Under the pieces are notes generated by a model. That model searched no databases and was not told the origin of the DNA. It saw only the letters and a list, made by a program, of their open reading frames with translations. 51,784 bases of DNA from assembly GCA_938085105.1 (NCBI GenBank), contig CALKGK010000025.1:1-51784 (forward strand), given 5' to 3'. The stretch's first letter is position 1; each line of letters starts with the position of its first letter. Of this stretch, positions 17,972-26,432 are shown in pieces. The stretch is from an uncultured Flavobacteriales bacterium. Lineage in GTDB: Bacteria; Bacteroidota; Bacteroidia; Flavobacteriales_D; Sanyastnellaceae. Position numbers and translations under genes: made by a program.

Positions 17972-18802
17972 GCTTCGCTTACTTAAGGTGTTGAGTGTAA
18001 CCCCGAGGATAACGAGGAAGATTCCAAGAAGGGACACTGTGCTCAGTTCTTCATCAAAATAGAAATAGCCAATACTCAAAGCGAGCAAGGCCCCGATGTA
18101 TTTTATGGGTGTGATGATGGCGGCATCTTCTCTGTGAATCGCCATGGCCATGAGGACCTGCGCAATCACGCTAAACACCCCAATAACGATTCCCAAGCCC
18201 CATTCATAACTTGTGATGGGCAGCCAGTTTTCAATGCTGACAAGCCCCATGATGGGCGTGGCAAGAAGGTGGAAGTACATGACGATGGTAACGGGATGAT
18301 CTGTTGTTTTGCACTTCATTGTGGCGAAATAGGCTACCGCAGCAAGAAAAGCAGAACAGGTACCGATGGCCAAAAAGCCAAGTGATACTCGAGGGTCAAA
18401 GCCCTTCACCAAAGCAATTCCCAACATCGCTATTCCCAAATAAACCCATTGGATGCGCTTCACCCTCTGCTTGAGAAAAAGCATGGCCAGGATAACCGTA
18501 AATACCGGAGATAAGTATTGTATCGTGGTGGCACTCGCTAAAGGGATGTTCTGAATGGTATAGAAGAAAAGACTGAGGGCGATCATACCAAAAAAACCTC
18601 GGATGAGCAGCCACTTTTTATTGACACCAAAGAAAGGCGATTTCAGACGCCAAACATAAACAGCACAAATGGTCAAAGAGACCAATGAACGCATGAAAAC
18701 CAGTTGCGTTGTGGGAATGAAGGAGAGCTCCTTAACACAAACATTGGCAAGAGTAAAAAGCACGACCGAACAGAACATTTGTACAATGGGTCCCCATTTC
18801 AT
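17951..18802 (-). CDS. EamA-family (DMT superfamily) transporter
   Basis: 283 residues with about ten hydrophobic helices in two halves, the EamA/RhaT plan of the drug/metabolite transporter superfamily. The first half includes FMRSLVSLTICAVYVW and LASATTIQYLSPVFTVILAM; the second has the matching AIITPIKYIGALLALSIGYF. The latter are the conserved positions just before the helix 4/helix 9 region. It would be an inner-membrane permease; substrates in the family vary (amino acids, metabolites, nucleotide sugars) and cannot be told from sequence. The C-terminus (SKRSKKAKAG) is positively charged, so it should face the cytoplasm. It converges on icmF, with overlapping 3' control, and lies downstream of the terminator of the CotH gene. 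Confidence 0.87.
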   Translation of the reverse strand: MKWGPIVQMFCSVVLFTLANVCVKELSFIPTTQLVFMRSLVSLTICAVYVWRLKSPFFGVNKKWLLIRGFFGMIALSLFFYTIQNIPLASATTIQYLSPVFTVILAMLFLKQRVKRIQWVYLGIAMLGIALVKGFDPRVSLGFLAIGTCSAFLAAVAYFATMKCKTTDHPVTIVMYFHLLATPIMGLVSIENWLPITSYEWGLGIVIGVFSVIAQVLMAMAIHREDAAIITPIKYIGALLALSIGYFYFDEELSTVSLLGIFLVILGVTLNTLSKRSKKAKAG

Positions 18803-18863
18803 TTCGCGAAGTTACAGTCCTCAAACGGAATTGAACAGCTTTGCTTGGAGTTTAGTCAAATAA

Positions 18864-18895
18864 AAAACGGGAAGCTCATCAGAACCTCCCGTTTT
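18864..18895 (-). terminator. Intrinsic terminator of the CotH gene
   Basis: AAAACGGGA (18864-18872) pairs with TCCCGTTTT (18887-18895) around a 14-base loop. On the minus strand a T-run follows directly; it lies 22 bases past the stop of the gene at 18917. Confidence 0.7.
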
Positions 18896-18916
18896 AATTG
18901 CAATTGTTTTTTACTT

Positions 18917-21900
18917 CTAGCGGATCACAGTGATGTGTCCTTCAATGACTTTCTCTTCGATTTCATGAACGGGCTTTACCTTCAACTTGAACATAAAAAT
19001 TTCATCGTTGATGTAGTGCGTTCCTCCTTGGTACGAACCGTTCCAAGCTTCCATGGGGTCAGTGCTTTCAAAAACCACTTCTCCCCAGCGGTTGAAGACC
19101 ATCAATTCATATTTCTCCACGTCGTAAGATCGACCAATAGGAAGGAACACGTCGTTTTTCCCATCGTTGTTCGGAGTGAAACTGTTTGGGATGTACATGG
19201 TAAACTCCTCTTGAGCAAAATTCGCTACAATGGTATCATTCTGGTTGATGTTGAAAATAACACTCGCATCTTGGTTCGACGGTTGAGCATTGTGATTTCT
19301 TGCTTCCCAAGTATCAAAAGTGTAGTAATCTCGGGGATAAGCATTGAAATCATAGTCAATTCCCCCTTCAACGGTTGCACTCCATTCGTCGTTCACAATC
19401 GTTCCATCATCTAAAACCACATAGCCTGATAGTGGCGGACTGATTTTTACAGTGAGGTCAAAGTGTGGAATCTCGTCGTAAACGGCCACAATATCATCGG
19501 TACTCGAAAGGTTGATGATCATGTCTGCACTGAACTCGTCGGGCGTCAAAACGTGGTTGTTCACTTCCCAGTGTGAGAAGGAGTACCAAATGTCGTTTGC
19601 AGTAGTAACAAAATTGAGATCGATACCTCCTTCGAGTTCTCCACTCCATGGATACGAAGCCAAAGGGGTTCCATCAATTTCAATATCTCCTGCTCCTGCT
19701 GGCTGAACATCAATGTTTACTGTATAGTGCTCAATGGCATTGAAGACCGCGATAACGGAGTCTGTTTGCGCAACATAGATTTCCGCTGGCAGCGCAAATT
19801 CATCCGGTGTTGGGTTAGCATTCAAAATTTCCCAATGATCGAAAACAAACCACTGGTTGGTTGGTACCGCATCCAAATTGTGCGTACCTGGATCTATCAA
19901 GAGTGTATTTGGATATGGCCCCATGATATCGCCATCCATTAAAATATCTCCTGCTCCCGCGGGTTGAACATCAAACATCACCATTTGTGGATCCAAGTTC
20001 TCTGCAAAGTGAGCGATGATCACGACGTCTCCATCAATAATGATTTCCTGGTTGGGGGCATTCGGGTCTGGGAAAATAACGTTTCCACTCTGAACTTCCC
20101 AAAACAAGAATACGCCCAAATCTGTGGTAGCTTCCAAGTTGATTGGCACATCAACCCAATATGTTCCCTCCCATGGAGACATGTCTTGATTGATATCGGC
20201 CTCGCTGATTTCCACTTCTCCTATCCCATCAATGATGATGGTTACAGTGGCTGGTTCCACGTTGTAACAGTCGGTCATTCCATCGATAACAGTATCATTG
20301 CATCGGTCCTCGATGAAATCGCGCATTTCTTGCACAGCGGCTTCCCAACCGGCATAAGTTCCTCCCCAACGATCGACTTGGCGTTGCATTTCAGGAGCAA
20401 TTCTTCCAGTCATTTCATCTAAAAGACCAATCATGTAGTCACAAGAAAAGTAGGTGTTCGACATGGAAGCCCAGCGATTGTAATACTCCGCTTGAAAATC
20501 GGGGTTGTCCAATAAAGCGTTGAACACGGGCACGTGACCTTGTCCACCAACATCTCCCATCCCTTCAGGATCACAAGGATCTGCATTTGGTGAAGTGTCG
20601 GGTATTCCAGTGTAATTGATGTAATGGCCAAATGAGGCATCACTGTCCCAAAGGGCGTACCTCCATCTTTTCGCTCCACCATCGGGGTGCCTTCCTCTCC
20701 ACCAGGCGGTGTTCCAGTTCAGCCAGTCCATGGATACGATATATGAATTCAGAATCATGTAATCGATCAAACTGGTTTGATTGTACACACTGGTTACGTA
20801 ATCGTAGTTGGCTGGATCGGACATGTCGTTGGTCGTCACAAAATCAACCAAATCATACCAATCGTCTCCACTACCGTATTCTTCCCAAGTTCCTCCCCAA
20901 GTCTTGAGGAAATCCACAAAGTTTCGGGGTTGGTTGTACTTATCTAGCGTGAAATCAATGTCATCCACTTTCTCACGATATTCATAAACTCCCCAGTATT
21001 CACCATTGATGTAAACAATACAGCTCTCACTGGTCCGCTCATCGAGTTTCATATTTGCAAGCTCACTTAAGGTATGCACATAAGCGTCGCGAATGTGGGC
21101 TCCATTTTCGAAGGAGTAATTATCATTTGCTGCGGCTTTGAAAATGAGCCTTTGAAAATCATCTCGATTGGTCAGGTTGAACAACTCCGCCAAAAGTGCC
21201 CAGTTTTGTCCCATTTGATCTCGGGTCACATAATCAAAACCTCTTTGTCCGTAGGCATTACTATCGTTTCCGTGCTCGTTTGAATCTCCGGTAGATTCTA
21301 CCCAAAACGCTCCGTTTTCGTCAAAAAACTCAATTGCAGTAAGCTCATCACCCATCCAAGTTCCATCACCCAATGTATTTCCTGCAATGTTTACCACGGG
21401 AATAACGTGTTGATCTGCTCCAAAGAAGTAAGTATTGGTTAAAATTTGAGAAGGAAGAATGTCTCCATTTGCGCTGTAAGCAATGGCACGAAGTGTTGAG
21501 GTGGTATTGAGGTTGATTGGGCCCGTGTACAAGGTTGAAGCATTGCTCGGACGATCGCCATTCAGCGTATAATAGATGCTCGCACCAAGCTCAGGTGTGC
21601 TCAAACCCACGTTGATTGCACCTCCGTAGTATCCTGATTCCGTATCGGCTTGAACTTCCGCAGAATAAGCCGATCCTGTAACACCGGCGTTTGCTGCTCC
21701 TGGTGTTGGTGTTGTGAAGATGACCCAATCTGCTGCTCCATCTGAAGATCTCCCGTAAGAGTGGTTCATTTGGTTGGGTTGAATGTCTGAAATGTAATTG
21801 AACTCGCTCAAAACCGTCCCTGAAGGATCAGTAAACACAACGGATTCTGGTTTGGTTTGGGTGATTCGGAATGATGTGTTTAAGTAGCCGAAGGTCATTG

Positions 21901-22204
21901 GATCGACCTCATAAAACCCCGTGCAAATCACAACAAGGTGTCCACCTGCTGGAACCATATTCCCGTTCGGAATTTCAAATTTTTGTGGATTGGTAGGATC
22001 GTCAGAAAGGAAGTATCCACCAGCATCAATCGCTGCTGCAGTTGGATTATAAATTTCGATCCAGTCTTCGAACTCTTCTTCCCATGCGTCGGGATCGAAG
22101 TCAAACTGATCATAATTGGCAGCAGAAAATTCGTTGAGTTGCAATTGTGAGAAAGCGCAAAGGCTCAAGAACAACAGACCGGTGCTTAGCAGGATTCTTT
22201 TCAT
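18917..22204 (-). CDS. CotH-kinase surface protein with lamin-tail domain and type B T9SS signal
   Basis: 1095 residues. Signal peptide (1-19, CAFSQ), lamin-tail domain (about 20-115; LNEFSAAN, WIEIYNP), a chitobiase/hexosaminidase C-terminal-like beta domain (about 185-255; GASIYYTLNGDRPS), then a CotH kinase-like domain (about 262-650). The CotH part shows YINGEYWGVYEYREKVDD and RYALWDSDASFGH, corresponding to the conserved glutamate/aspartate motifs of spore-coat CotH kinases. Four repeats of about 90 residues (about 690-1000) follow, each with a DVQPAGAGDI-type start and FDHWE or FSHWE, like InlB B-repeat or bacterial Ig-type modules. Residues from about 1005 form the gliding-motility C-terminal domain (YIPNSFTPNNDGKNDVFL, LMVFNRWGEVVFES). 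So the protein should reach the cell surface by T9SS. No PorP/SprF partner lies beside it. Extracellular protein phosphorylation is a possible activity, not shown. Confidence 0.88.
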   Translation of the reverse strand: MKRILLSTGLLFLSLCAFSQLQLNEFSAANYDQFDFDPDAWEEEFEDWIEIYNPTAAAIDAGGYFLSDDPTNPQKFEIPNGNMVPAGGHLVVICTGFYEVDPMTFGYLNTSFRITQTKPESVVFTDPSGTVLSEFNYISDIQPNQMNHSYGRSSDGAADWVIFTTPTPGAANAGVTGSAYSAEVQADTESGYYGGAINVGLSTPELGASIYYTLNGDRPSNASTLYTGPINLNTTSTLRAIAYSANGDILPSQILTNTYFFGADQHVIPVVNIAGNTLGDGTWMGDELTAIEFFDENGAFWVESTGDSNEHGNDSNAYGQRGFDYVTRDQMGQNWALLAELFNLTNRDDFQRLIFKAAANDNYSFENGAHIRDAYVHTLSELANMKLDERTSESCIVYINGEYWGVYEYREKVDDIDFTLDKYNQPRNFVDFLKTWGGTWEEYGSGDDWYDLVDFVTTNDMSDPANYDYVTSVYNQTSLIDYMILNSYIVSMDWLNWNTAWWRGRHPDGGAKRWRYALWDSDASFGHYINYTGIPDTSPNADPCDPEGMGDVGGQGHVPVFNALLDNPDFQAEYYNRWASMSNTYFSCDYMIGLLDEMTGRIAPEMQRQVDRWGGTYAGWEAAVQEMRDFIEDRCNDTVIDGMTDCYNVEPATVTIIIDGIGEVEISEADINQDMSPWEGTYWVDVPINLEATTDLGVFLFWEVQSGNVIFPDPNAPNQEIIIDGDVVIIAHFAENLDPQMVMFDVQPAGAGDILMDGDIMGPYPNTLLIDPGTHNLDAVPTNQWFVFDHWEILNANPTPDEFALPAEIYVAQTDSVIAVFNAIEHYTVNIDVQPAGAGDIEIDGTPLASYPWSGELEGGIDLNFVTTANDIWYSFSHWEVNNHVLTPDEFSADMIINLSSTDDIVAVYDEIPHFDLTVKISPPLSGYVVLDDGTIVNDEWSATVEGGIDYDFNAYPRDYYTFDTWEARNHNAQPSNQDASVIFNINQNDTIVANFAQEEFTMYIPNSFTPNNDGKNDVFLPIGRSYDVEKYELMVFNRWGEVVFESTDPMEAWNGSYQGGTHYINDEIFMFKLKVKPVHEIEEKVIEGHITVIR

Positions 22205-22591
22205 TTCTATTCGGTTTCGGTGTTAAAACCTCAAAAGATGCTGAAAGGTTGCATTCTTTGAGGAATAAGAAGCGCTTGCGGGTTCCAGGCACAGGCGTTC
22301 GTACAATTTAAATACAATCTTCTAGCGAAAAACCCCATTAGAAGGTTGATTTAGCGCACAATATACGGTGAAAGTCTTTATTAAAAGCGCAAGAAATGAG
22401 AACACCTTGGAAAGCAAAAAAGGGCCACCCGAAGACAGCCCTTACAACACTTAAACTAATTACTTAGCCGTCGCTTGTTCCCAAGGACTAGGTCAAGATA
22501 CTTTGAAGCACACTACGAAAAGTTCCAAAGGGGATGAAGTTCGCTTTGAAAGGTATGGTTTGATCGAAATGACGTTTTCTTCTAATGAAGG
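22205..22591. other. Gap upstream of the microprotein gene
   Basis: No ATG-initiated gene of useful length seen. It holds the 5' side of the CotH gene and the minus-strand terminator at 22416-22443. A plus-strand frame from about 22462 to 22681 is open and looks codon-like, but it has no usable start codon. Confidence 0.5.
22416..22443 (-). terminator. Orphan intrinsic terminator with UUCG loop, minus strand
   Basis: Minus-strand RNA would fold GGGCUGUC-UUCG-GGUGGCCC with every position paired (three consecutive G-U wobbles) and then U6. On the plus strand the same wobbles become A-C mismatches and no T-run follows, so the element works only on the minus strand. The nearest minus-strand stop codon is 336 bases upstream (22779). 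Confidence 0.75.
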
Positions 22592-22622
22592 TTGTGAGAT
22601 TTTAGCAAGTGGTGTATTTTTG
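22592..22622 (+). promoter_or_regulatory. Promoter of the 37-residue microprotein
   Basis: TTG at 22592-22594, 20 bases, then TATTTTTG at 22615-22622, a full match to TAnnTTTG. The ATG at 22640 is 17 bases downstream, giving a leader of about 10 bases. Confidence 0.6.
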
Positions 22623-22639
22623 CAAAAAAAGAAAGCATT

Positions 22640-22753
22640 ATGGGCCACGATCACGACCACTTAGAACCAGAGCAAAATGAAATTGGAGGACCAGTTACTT
22701 TTGCCATCTTCTGTTTTGCCATCGTTGTTTTGGTAATTTACTTTTTGAGCTAA
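22640..22753 (+). CDS. 37-residue single-pass membrane microprotein with His/Asp N-terminus
   Basis: ATG at 22640, TAA at 22751-22753. The N-terminus is MGHDHDHLEPEQNEIGG, followed by one membrane helix (about residues 18-36: PVTFAIFCFAIVVLVIYFL) and the stop one residue later. A consensus promoter sits 17 bases upstream, which supports it being real. It is shorter than most gene finders accept. I do not recognise it; small single-helix proteins with a charged tail are often accessory subunits of respiratory or transport complexes. The HDHDH cluster could bind a metal, but in such a short protein that is speculation. It lies antisense to the possible long 3' region of the minus-strand gene at 22779. 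Confidence 0.6.
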   Translation: MGHDHDHLEPEQNEIGGPVTFAIFCFAIVVLVIYFLS

Positions 22754-22778
22754 ACACCCGTTTGCTTGAGACTCGCTT

Positions 22779-23564
22779 TTAGAGCAACTCTCCCCCTATT
22801 TCCCGTGTCCAAAATCGTTCTCGAACGAGATGGCTAAGAAGGTTCGCGGCTTGTCCTGTTTGTCGGACGGCTTTATTCCACTTCACCTGCATATTTTCTG
22901 AAAAACTAGCACTCAATCTGCTGTAAGACAGCGCAGTGTATTTTTTAAGATCGGGGTACTCCAAAACCAGCTGCACTCTCGACAGTAATTCAGGATGAGC
23001 TTTATTCATCTCATCCCAAATGGTCGATATACCATCGATGACCACTACTCCTGCTCCGCTGTCAGCAATATCTTCGGCAATATTTAGCAAGGCCAATTCA
23101 TCCGCTTTCCCTTGGGAACTTCTTTTTCCAGCCAGAGAGAAATGAAACTCACGCTGACTCAATAAGTGAGTGGATTGAAGTTCGGATTCTTGCAGGTTGG
23201 AGAGGTAGTAGATTTTACGGCCTTTATCCTGAGCCATTTCCATCACCCCATCAAAAAACATCTTCGCATCAATTTCCGCTGCCAAAGGCTTGCCCGAAAG
23301 TACGGAAGCGAGGTACAGCATTTTACCCGCACCAATGGCTTTTCTTTTTTTCGTTGGGGTATCATGCTGCGTCAACTCGGTACAAAATCCCATGACTGAA
23401 GCCGCATCGAGAATGCATAAGTGCTGAAATTCCGAAGCGTCGAGATGGTCTTCTAGCTGGAGCAGCGAGTCATAAACTCCTGCTCTTTCGAAGGGAATAC
23501 CAAAAAGCCCTTCCTTGTACTCGTGTGAGATTAAAGTCATGTTCTTAGATTGAATTGTTTTCAT
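22779..23564 (-). CDS. Unknown soluble protein, weak resemblance to WecG/TagA/CpsF glycosyltransferases
   Basis: 261 residues from the ATG at 23564; the frame is open to a GTG at 23591, and an ATG at 23540 is a further option. No signal peptide or membrane segment. The order of elements recalls GT26 (WecG/TagA/CpsF) proteins: a segment SGKPLAAEIDAKMFFDGVME followed by GRKIYYLSNLQESE, where that family has its V-x-G-x-D-L and FLLGG parts, a middle AGVVVIDGIST, and a basic C-terminus with KWNKAVRQTG and RERFW. None of these is close enough for a firm call, and the usual GSPKQE motif is not visible. It follows the DPP11-like gene by 98 bases, so it may be the last gene of that minus-strand operon. 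Real gene; function open. Confidence 0.65.
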   Translation of the reverse strand: MKTIQSKNMTLISHEYKEGLFGIPFERAGVYDSLLQLEDHLDASEFQHLCILDAASVMGFCTELTQHDTPTKKRKAIGAGKMLYLASVLSGKPLAAEIDAKMFFDGVMEMAQDKGRKIYYLSNLQESELQSTHLLSQREFHFSLAGKRSSQGKADELALLNIAEDIADSGAGVVVIDGISTIWDEMNKAHPELLSRVQLVLEYPDLKKYTALSYSRLSASFSENMQVKWNKAVRQTGQAANLLSHLVRERFWTREIGGELL

Positions 23565-23662
23565 TCCAAACTTAGAACACGAGACGCGCACCGTTGTAAT
23601 CCGAGTGGATTTGCCTCTTGTAAGAATCTTTCCTATACCTACTTTTGCCTCCCGATAACTTC

Positions 23663-25882
23663 TCAGTTCTTTTGTGGCGCCTCAGCCTCGTTCATCATCC
23701 CTTCGAGCGCTGGGTCCTCCATTTCTGGGCTTTCTTCGCCCATAACCAAGGTCATCTCTTCAATCAAACGCTGTGCATCGGCATATTTATCCACGATAAA
23801 TAAAATGTATCGAATATCCACCATGATGTTTCTGCAACGCACAGGGTCAAATAGAATATCGCTCATGGTGCTTTCCCATGTGCGGTCAAAATTCAAACCG
23901 ATGAGCTGACCTTTGGCATTCAAGGCCGGACTCCCGGAGTTCCCTCCTGTGGTGTGATTCGAGCCCGTGAAGCAAACGTGAAGTTCTCCATCGTCAGCAG
24001 CATAAATACCGAACTCTTCTTTTGAAAGAAGTTCAACCAAATCAGCCGGTAAATCGAAATCAGCATCGCCGGGGATGTATTTTTCGAGGATTCCATTTGC
24101 CGTGGTAAAAGACTTGTAAACGATACCATCTCTGGGCACGCTGCCCTCTGCCTTTCCGAAAGTCAACCTCAAAGTGCTGTTAGCGTCAGACCAGTAAGTA
24201 TTGTTTGGGAAGAGGAGCATCTTGGTTTTGACATAAGCATGCATTTTCTCTTCAATTTGAGAATTAACCTCGTTGTAGATTGGACGAATTTTACTGTAGT
24301 AGCCGTCCACGAAGCTCGCTCCCAACTTGAAGATGGGGTCTGCATTCACTTTTTTCGTCCACTTTTTAACCTTTCCTGCTTCAAGGTCGGCAAGCATTTT
24401 CATCACCCCCTCCTCGCTGGTGAAAAGGCTTTTCTTATAGGCTGATTCACGGTAAGCTTTCACATCGCCTTTAAACTTTTGAGCGAGCACATCCAGTTCG
24501 TCCGGCTGTAAATCTTGACGAATGTGCTGCAGGTAAAGGGCCGTGATTTTATCAAAAATTTGTTCATCAAGTCCTTGCTGGTAATCCTTGAAAAAGCCTG
24601 TTGTAATGGCTTTCAAAGCGTCGATTTCTTCTTGAACAGCTCCCTTATCTTCCAGAGCTTCTCGGCTGTTAATGATGGTGTTGAAACCTCGAGCAAAAGC
24701 AGGAAGCTCAGGCCCGTAGTAATACCATTCAATGAAGGCATCTCTCGCCAACTGGTAATCTTGGTTTTGAATCGCCAAGGCATTGATCTCTTCCGGAAGC
24801 GCCGCTTCTTCCATTCCCTTCATCGCAGCCAATGATTTAAAAGCTTCCTCTTGGGCCAATTTCTGTTGAATTGCTTTGAGTTCGATGAGTCCCTTGTTCT
24901 GTCCAATCCATTTTTTGTATGCGTTGCTGATGCTCGATTGTTTCGCAGCATATTGAATACGAACTTTATCGCTACCTCTCATTGCTTGATCAATGATGGA
25001 CAAGCTCGACTCGCGCATGGCTAACCTCATCGGGTTGGCTTTTTCAACCACATAAGAAACCTGTGATGAAAGCAAGTGCTGTTCTGTTCTTCCCGGGAAT
25101 CCGAATACCATGGTGAAATCACCTTCTTTCACTCCATTCAAACTCACTTCTAAGTGTCTCGGTGCTTGGTATGCTTGGTTGTTCTCACTGTATTCAGCAG
25201 GAAGATTGTTTTCATCTGCATAAATGCGGAACATTGAAAAATCACCCGTATGTCTTGGCCAAACCCAATTATCGGTATCCCCACCAAATTTACCCACGGC
25301 AGAAGGTGGAGCTCCTACCAATCGAACATCTGAAAAAGTTTTGCTCACAATCATGAAGTAGCTGTTGCCGTAGTTGAATGGACGAATAACCGCTTCCAAG
25401 TAATCTTCCCCATTCAAGCGATCGGCGATCAATTCTGCTTTTTTCTTCTCAAATGCTTCTGGGTTGCTGAATGCTAAATCGAGCAATTCTTCACTCACAT
25501 CCATCATCTCAACAATAAAAGTTGCGGTTAAACCTGGGTTTGCGAGCTCATCAGCCATTGTCTTTGCCCAAAACCCATTCTTGAGGTAATCATTTTCAAG
25601 TGAAGAGTGGGATTGAATTTGACCATAGCCACAGTGGTGATTAGTGAGTAGAAGCCCTTGGTCTGAGATCACCTCAGCCGTACACCCTCCTCCAAAATGA
25701 ACAATGGCATCTTTGAGCGAACTGTTGTTCACGCTGTAAATGTCTTCAGCACTCAATTCACAGCCAAAAGACTTCATATCACTTTCAACGGCTTCGAGGA
25801 GCGTAGGAATCCACATTCCTTCTTTGGCGAAGGTATTCAGCCCTAAAAAGAGGCAAAGGGTAAGCACAAGTTTATTCAACAT
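23663..25882 (-). CDS. dpp11: S46 family dipeptidyl-peptidase, DPP11-like (Asp/Glu-specific)
   Basis: 739 residues, close to the 700-720 typical of S46 enzymes. Signal peptide 1-19 (ending TFA), so periplasmic. The chymotrypsin-type triad is visible: His in TNHHCGYG (82/83), Asp214 in PRHTGDFS and Ser649 in GGNSGSP. Arg667 in LNFDRTWES sits 18 residues after the serine, the same spacing as Ser655/Arg673 in Porphyromonas gingivalis DPP11, where that arginine selects acidic residues at P1; DPP7 has a small residue there. The enzyme should remove dipeptides with Asp or Glu in second position from peptides entering the periplasm. The C-terminus has an acidic extension (PEMEDPALEGMMNEAEAP). Its ATG overlaps the J-protein gene by 11 bases, so the two are translationally coupled. 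Confidence 0.9.
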   Translation of the reverse strand: MLNKLVLTLCLFLGLNTFAKEGMWIPTLLEAVESDMKSFGCELSAEDIYSVNNSSLKDAIVHFGGGCTAEVISDQGLLLTNHHCGYGQIQSHSSLENDYLKNGFWAKTMADELANPGLTATFIVEMMDVSEELLDLAFSNPEAFEKKKAELIADRLNGEDYLEAVIRPFNYGNSYFMIVSKTFSDVRLVGAPPSAVGKFGGDTDNWVWPRHTGDFSMFRIYADENNLPAEYSENNQAYQAPRHLEVSLNGVKEGDFTMVFGFPGRTEQHLLSSQVSYVVEKANPMRLAMRESSLSIIDQAMRGSDKVRIQYAAKQSSISNAYKKWIGQNKGLIELKAIQQKLAQEEAFKSLAAMKGMEEAALPEEINALAIQNQDYQLARDAFIEWYYYGPELPAFARGFNTIINSREALEDKGAVQEEIDALKAITTGFFKDYQQGLDEQIFDKITALYLQHIRQDLQPDELDVLAQKFKGDVKAYRESAYKKSLFTSEEGVMKMLADLEAGKVKKWTKKVNADPIFKLGASFVDGYYSKIRPIYNEVNSQIEEKMHAYVKTKMLLFPNNTYWSDANSTLRLTFGKAEGSVPRDGIVYKSFTTANGILEKYIPGDADFDLPADLVELLSKEEFGIYAADDGELHVCFTGSNHTTGGNSGSPALNAKGQLIGLNFDRTWESTMSDILFDPVRCRNIMVDIRYILFIVDKYADAQRLIEEMTLVMGEESPEMEDPALEGMMNEAEAPQKN

Positions 25883-26432
25883 CTTGGTCGGTTTTTAACA
25901 CAAATAAAAAGTAGTACACCCCATAAGTAAAGGCCAAGCCAAACAACATGGGGAGAAAATAATCATACATCGGACGCACTTCAACTTCAGGATCAAGCAC
26001 GTCATTTCGATAAGCCAGTAAAGGTAAAAAGGCTACAATAATTCCTAGTCCAATGAAAAAATAATTGCTAAATCGGTTGATCACCATGGCGGTTTTGAAC
26101 AAGCGCGACTGCTCAAACTTGGCATACTTGCAGTTGGCCAAATTTGCTGCCCGTGCTCTTGCCCGTTGCTGCTGTTGTTTTACCCAGAGTTCATAAACGG
26201 CTTCCCTCCTTTTTCGCTCTTCTTCCGTAAACTTCCATCTCCGAATGGATTGCCTGCGATCTTTATCGGACAGAAAAATATATGCTTCATTCACCTCTAT
26301 GAAGCGCTCTGCTGCCCAGCGTTCTTTGTTTTTGTCGGGATGGTATTCCTTCGCTAAGGTTCGGTATGCTGCCTTGATTTCGTCAAGGTTTGCATCTTCT
26401 TCTAGACCCAATATGTGGAAATAATTCACCAT
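25872..26432 (-). CDS. Membrane-anchored J-domain (DnaJ-like) protein
   Basis: 186 residues. Residues 1-65 are a J domain (YFHILGLEEDANLDEIKAAYRTLAKEYHPDKNK) with the essential HPD at 31-33, which stimulates DnaK ATPase. A basic, glutamine-rich stretch (70-112) follows, then two membrane helices (about 122-141 and 157-179). There is no Gly/Phe region, zinc finger or substrate-binding domain, so this is a class C J-protein that would recruit DnaK to the inner membrane. Its start codon directly follows the stop codon of the outer-membrane protein gene and its end overlaps the peptidase gene by 11 bases. The tight packing suggests a role in handling these exported proteins; that is inference. 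Confidence 0.87.
   Translation of the reverse strand: MVNYFHILGLEEDANLDEIKAAYRTLAKEYHPDKNKERWAAERFIEVNEAYIFLSDKDRRQSIRRWKFTEEERKRREAVYELWVKQQQQRARARAANLANCKYAKFEQSRLFKTAMVINRFSNYFFIGLGIIVAFLPLLAYRNDVLDPEVEVRPMYDYFLPMLFGLAFTYGVYYFLFVLKTDQDVE

Noticed and set aside
22462-22681. Open plus-strand frame with codon-like content (reads ...ACSQGLGQDTLKH...)
   Set aside because: No usable start codon, a stop just upstream, and it collides with the consensus promoter and the start of the microprotein. Could be a gene remnant, but I cannot support it.
23640-23647. TACTTTTG on the plus strand, matching the -7 consensus
   Set aside because: No plus-strand gene follows; taken as chance.
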